From Ptychodera flava (taxonomy: Eukaryota; Hemichordata; Enteropneusta; Ptychoderidae), in contig NC_091938.1 of the NCBI RefSeq assembly GCF_041260155.1, forward strand, positions 16,317,219 to 16,381,218: 64,000 nt of DNA, read 5' to 3'. Made by a program: the position numbers and the translations under genes. The notes under the pieces are model-generated. The model was not told where the DNA came from, did not search any database, and worked only from the letters and a program-made list of their open reading frames with translations. Of this stretch, positions 58,901 through 64,000 are shown one piece after another (within the stretch, counting starts at the first letter, position 1; every line of letters starts with the position of its first letter).

Positions 58901-61900
58901 TTTCCTTAAGGAAAATTTCAGCAATAATTCGGAACTTGAGTGTCAAGATGCATACTACTTTATTACTGTACCAGTAACATACACCATGACATTGGAAAAA
59001 GGCACCAGGGCAACACCAACATAAAGCAATGAAGATGTTATTGAGCACTGAATAAGTAGGTAAAACAAACCTGTGTGTTGACGATTGCTTGTTGGAGGGT
59101 GGTTTCAGGAATACTGAAATGCTGGCTGCAGCCCAGGTCTTCCACCAAGTAAATAGGTTTTCTCAAACCACAGTTCTTTAGTCGGAACTAGTTGGGAAAG
59201 ACAGTATGAAAATGTCATCCTGTAATATCTCTCACTGTTACAATATCATAGATTAATACTAAAGTACAGGGCAAGAGATCACAGAATTGCAACCTTTTTA
59301 GTTACATATACAACCAAGATCTATCAATGTCTGACTGTTTTTTGTCATAGTCAGAGTTTACAATGAATTTTTTCCCTGTTTGAGAAGAGATTAAGAAAAC
59401 CCTCATATTTTCTTAATCTTATTTCACAATTTACACAGAGGATTTATGACATTTCAAACAACACTATTTCTACTGGTATCACATCAAAATTAGGCTCAAA
59501 ATTTATTTTTCTACATTTGCGACCAGATAAACTTTTCACTTCCACAACAATCTCACCTTTTGTTCTTTAAATCTACCATCCATTATACTGCTTGCTAAAT
59601 CATCCATTCTTTTTCTCTCCACAATGTAATCCAGAACTATTTCCCTTGCCACAGGGACTTGAAGACTGCCTGGAAAATGGAACAGTCACAAAGCAGACAA
59701 CACTTTGTTATTATCATGTCAATTCTCCACTTGTTTGGGATGGAGCATGTAATATATCACAAACCAAAGTTTGAATCTAATGGCTTACTTATTGCACGGC
59801 AAAACAAAAAGAGGTGAGATTCAGTTCTGGCCGTCAAACATATCAGCAGAATTACTGAGTACTGTAGGTACTTGATACGTTATGGAGAAAGGTTTCATCA
59901 AGCTTTGACTCTTGGAGCAAAATGGTTTGGCCAAAACCCATCTTTATCAACCGGTACTGTGGACCTGCTTACAGGGAATTCAGGGGTTAACAGGTTTATA
60001 TACATATACTTAAAAGGAAAGATTTTTGATAATTTTTTTCCATTGTTTTTTCAAGATGGGAAAAATCATTACACTTTCATTTAAGCATCAAAGCTACATG
60101 TAGGAAATTAATGACTTTCCTCTTTCTGGAGAGCAAAATATCTTCTAGTTGTTACAGTGCAATTATTTGCTGTGCACCTACCAGGTTTAGGTTTAATTCT
60201 TTCCTTTGCAATCCACAGAAAGTCTCCAACTTGCAGCTTCCTTACATCAAAGTTAATGCCATTCTTTCTGAGTTCAGGAAGTAGGTTTTGCTTGCGGCTT
60301 CCAGAACCCCTGTCAGGAAATCCAGCCACACATTAATAGTGCACATTATCATGTTACTAGTGTATTTTTGATTTTAAATATGCAATTTTCAGGGGTTCAG
60401 GGCAATCAAACACTGGCCACAACATTTCCAGAAAAATGTATCATACATATAAAAGGAATAAAAATATAAAATACATCCTCGTTCAAGCAAAAATCAAATG
60501 CCAAGTAACGAACATGTGATTTTACAGGGTTTTTTCTTTTTTTTTATACTTCCGTGTTTTCATAGCTCTAAAAAGTTTAGGGTTGACAGGCAAAAAATAG
60601 GGTAGGTCGGGTTATCAGAACAGCACAATTTTTTTTCCTTGGCCTAACTCCCAAAAGCTACAAGACTATAACGTGTTACAAATCTGTCGGCTGTCTTGTT
60701 CAAATTCTGGCCAAAATACATTGCCCATTAGCAACACTGTTGATGTACACTTCCAGCAAATAAAATGCAAGATCTCTCACAACACCAGAATTACAAACAT
60801 CAGTGATACTACAACATCAACTATGCGTAAATAATACACGTATGTAAACTTACATGTTACTCTGTCTGAGGAAATCACACTCACTGCAACGTAAGGAATA
60901 CATATGTCCATGTACAGTGCACTATATTCAACTCACCCAGCAGTTTCACAGTTGTCCACGCACAATACAACATCAAAGTTTCCCGGCTGAAGAATAAACT
61001 CCGGTCTGATATCACTTAATGGTGTGCTCACACTACAGCTACTTGGTAAACTACTGTCACCCTCTGACGTAAGACTAACCAATGTACTCTGAGATGACAC
61101 TTCCGATGTCAAACTAAATTGGGAATTTCCGTTGTGACCGTCCAATCCAACACTGCTCTGGGAACTTCCACTGGGATGCTCAAACCCTAGCCTGGGTAAG
61201 TCTGTGCTTTGATGCAATGAACCTAAAACACACGATGAAATTTCCATCAACAATCAAATAATAAGGTAAAAATATGTGAGAAAGGGACAAAACGGTCAAA
61301 ACACACCCTGACTGAAAGGCAAAGATCATCAAATTCTGAAATGTGTCTGTCACTTGACAGACATGTAAATTGTTACTTTACAGATTTCAGAAACAAAGTG
61401 AAACTTATTCTGTTTGTCTAAATATGTTTACACCGAGAAATTAATATTACTGCAATTCAAAATTTTCATATTGTGCCCATATATGGTAAAAGAGGCCATG
61501 TTTACTTGCAGAACTCCAGTAGCACTGTCTGCTTTTTGGTAAAGCTGTGTTTTGATTGACCCTGAAGTGAAAACTAATGATGTACTACTCTGACAAAACT
61601 TTGAACCGATTCCTGTTATACAGGTGTAGTAAAAATATCATTTTCTATTTTTGTGTATTATAAAGAGTACAGTGACGGTAACATCTGTAAAATGCAATTT
61701 TATTCACATGGTCTATCAAAAGTGGTTGATAAATCTTGTATCAATCAATATAAATAACAATGTTAATGTTTCTATATAAAACCATTTGCAGTGGATTTGG
61801 ATAGATGTAGAATACACTGTCAAACGCTGTATAAGAAGCCTTGTCTTAATCTTAAGAATTAATATGTGTGCCTTGGTCACTTCTCAATCCACATTGCAGG

Positions 61901-63782
61901 TTTGGTGTATTAAACACATCAAATACCAAAATGTTTTGGAATTCTGAAAATGCAAAAAGACATTTGATGTGAAGTCTTATTTGGTATTTTGTTTCAATGA
62001 GGAATTCCACAAACTTCAATCATAGACAGGGGTATTTGCATTTGACATCCATGTTAAATGATGAGGTTGGGGAGTCCACAACATGGAATGAATAGTCACT
62101 GAATACCAGTAAGATAGAGGGCAAACAACAGAACTTACCATGTCTGGTCACTGTTTCATTTTCTGTTCCATCAACTATCATCTGACAATCATCATCACTG
62201 CTATCATTTGCTCCATGGATACCTTGTCTCTTGTATCTAACGCCGGCATCATCATCATCATCATCATCTTCATCAATGACAAGTAACCTTGATGATGGAC
62301 AGGTTCTGGGTACCACCACATATATTAGACATAAAATATTAGTTTTTTATCCTTGTTCTCTTACAAAACTTATGCGGCAAGATACTGACATTAGAATAGA
62401 GAAGGATAGTTTGAATGATGCCATAATGACAAGCAGAAAATGACCACCATAAGTTTACAGTAGAGAACTACAGCGTGCATATATTGGAATATGACCGTTA
62501 TGGCATTGACTAGTTGCCTTGCCTGATGTACTATCAATTCTTTTACATTTCTTCTCAAAATAAACATGATAATCGAGAGAATCAAGCGCCTTTCTCATTT
62601 TGACCGTAGGTATAAATGATTACCTGTCAGAAGACATTTGTGTCCATGATAACCTGAAATTATTAGTAACTGGTAACATGATAAAAATATTGCAGTGAAA
62701 AATTTTGAAAAATTCAAAATCGAAAACTGAAATGGACTGACTTGTCCTTACAACAACAGTGGATGAAACCATTCATTGACAGGTAAGTACCTTTCTGTAT
62801 GACTTGCACTGCTGCTAATCACGGACACACTCACTGGACCAGTGATGGTGAATGAGGGCGCTGTCTGCCTCTCTGGTGAGGACGCAACTGCCTGTAGTTT
62901 ATTGGCCAATTCGCATCCAGAGTCTGTCAGGCTGTATCTGTGTTGACAAGAAGCAGGCGTCACGGATGCTTCATTGACAGATTTCATGTACTGGAATGGC
63001 TTCATTTTCATATGCAGTCAATGTAGTATGAATTTGGGAACCTGCTACGAACTTTTCAAAAGATTTATAATGATATGCTTTGTGTGTAATCATATGGCTG
63101 TATTGATATCAAAAATCACAAAACTGGGAAGATGAGTTAAGGAGAATGCAGTTCTGGAGATGGACCCTTCCATAACAAAATTATGTACACTGAACCTGTA
63201 GATAATTATTTACACTTTCACTGAAATTTCATCACAAAGACTACCAATAGAATGTTTTGTCACTTACTTAGCAGGGTTGCTGTCTTTCATGACGTAACCT
63301 TTTTTCACCAGAGTTCCCATGGATGACCACGCTGTGTATCGGCAGCCAGGATCCGGCTAGCAACAGCAATATAGACAACACAATATGTAAAATTGGCAAA
63401 TTGAAAATTTGAACTATGTGTTTCTTTTTTAATTTCATTTCTGATTTAACTAGAAGGAACATTAAACTGATGATTCACACAATATATTTACAGAATAGTG
63501 AAATTATCGCAGGGGCTTTTGTCCTTACTCACACTTTTGATGTGCAACTATTTTTTTTTTCTGAGTTACAGTACTCACGACAAATTTTGCTCCAACCACA
63601 TCAAGTCGGTAAAAGAAATTTGACAATTTCCTGTGCTTAAAAACATCAAGGTAAATGCATGAAAGTTTTTATACTTTCCAAACAATGAAATCTTATCTTA
63701 CCTGAGACAGTGACTTATCACACAGAGACTGTGCTTCTCTCATTAACTCAGCTTTGGTCATGTAACCTCGGCTACTGGCTCT
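55929..63782 (-). CDS. MUS81: MUS81 structure-specific endonuclease, 3' fourteen exons
   Basis: MUS81, with EME1/EME2, cuts 3'-flaps, forks and nicked Holliday junctions. Exons on the minus strand: 63702-63782, 63268-63356, 62791-62937, 62624-62653, 62139-62305, 60937-61222, 60182-60309, 59557-59669, 59071-59187, 58136-58231, 57330-57455, 56664-56767, 56233-56317 (see finding on its 5' edge) and 55929-55995. About 535 residues are visible. The first three exons encode the winged-helix region (GYMTKAEL ... [15 protein letters not shown]); a long acidic, Ser-rich linker follows. The ERCC4 nuclease domain has [29 protein letters not shown] and the catalytic IVERKRMDD. The C-terminal HhH region has [13 protein letters not shown] and ends [16 protein letters not shown]. 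The N-terminal HhH exons (about 130 residues in human) lie beyond the window. The visible part is as long as the whole human protein because the linker is larger. Confidence 0.94.
57489..57580. mobile_element. 92-bp TTAA-flanked MITE family C, best copy
   Basis: TTAACCCTTTCACC at one end and GGTGAAAGGGTTAA at the other, between MUS81 exons. Related copies are at 43204-43275, about 38160-38240 and about 59920-60000. It is too short to code. Confidence 0.8.
59920..60000. mobile_element. Degraded TTAA MITE family C copy
   Basis: Shares GTGGACCTGCTTACAGGGAA and flanking bases with the family core. It lies in a MUS81 intron. The ends are not preserved. Confidence 0.5.
62624..62653 (-). other. MUS81: MUS81 30-nt microexon
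   Basis: The segment has a TTTCAG acceptor and a GTAATC donor. It enters and leaves in phase 2, so it can be included or skipped without changing frame. Included, it adds ten residues around LSWTQMSSD in the linker. It is called from splice sites and phase only. Confidence 0.6.
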
Positions 63783-64000
63783 CTGTCAAACAATATTTTA
63801 GAATATAAAGGAGACAAAATGTCATGTTATGTTTCAGGAATATGTGCAATGACTCACAAAGTCAAATAAACTAATTACACAGAGGGAGGGTCACTGAAAT
63901 TGCACCCAAAGATCAGATGGGACCCATACAAGCAATGTAAACATTATATCCAAGGTACATTAAAACATGTTTGTCATAATGTACATTGTAAAATTTCAAT

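Overview
The window looks like nuclear DNA of an invertebrate animal, most likely a marine deuterostome (hemichordate, cephalochordate or echinoderm type). The reasons are AT-rich sequence, intron-dense genes with GT-AG junctions, proteins that align closely with vertebrate orthologues along most of their length, interstitial TTAGGG-type telomere repeats, CR1/Rex1-like LINE fragments and many short DNA-transposon derivatives. The species is an inference; the sequence does not name it.

Layout. 1-12.5 kb: no convincing conserved gene; repeats, two foldback elements (6490-6684 and 7485-8142) and one possible small membrane-protein ORF (7014-7223). 12.6-25.5 kb, minus strand: a complete seven-exon CCS gene (copper chaperone for superoxide dismutase, 265 aa), whose introns hold three TTAA-flanked elements. 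25.8-34.6 kb, plus strand: a complete eleven-exon POLE2 gene (DNA polymerase epsilon subunit 2, 520 aa), head-to-head with CCS across 307 bp that contain an E2F-type site. 35-40 kb: a repeat block with duplicated ~390-bp and ~310-bp units and a 5'-truncated LINE. 41.5-42.7 kb, minus: the large 3' exon of an ATP-grasp enzyme. 44.4-47.4 kb: a cluster of transposon-like elements, including one with minisatellite terminal inverted repeats and one carrying telomere-like repeats. 48.5-54.3 kb, plus: a three-exon secreted cystatin whose first intron appears to be GC-AG. 55.9-63.8 kb, minus: fourteen exons of the 3' part of MUS81 (structure-specific endonuclease); its 5' exons lie beyond the window.

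The genes do not form a pathway. POLE2 and MUS81 both act in DNA replication or repair, CCS in copper delivery, cystatin in protease inhibition, and the ATP-grasp protein presumably ligates a carboxylate to an amine. The strongest non-genic theme is a dense set of non-autonomous DNA elements: at least five families with TTAA target sites (piggyBac type), one foldback family with a 9-bp target duplication, and an inverted-repeat element built around telomeric motifs. No retrovirus-like or capsid-bearing element was recognised.
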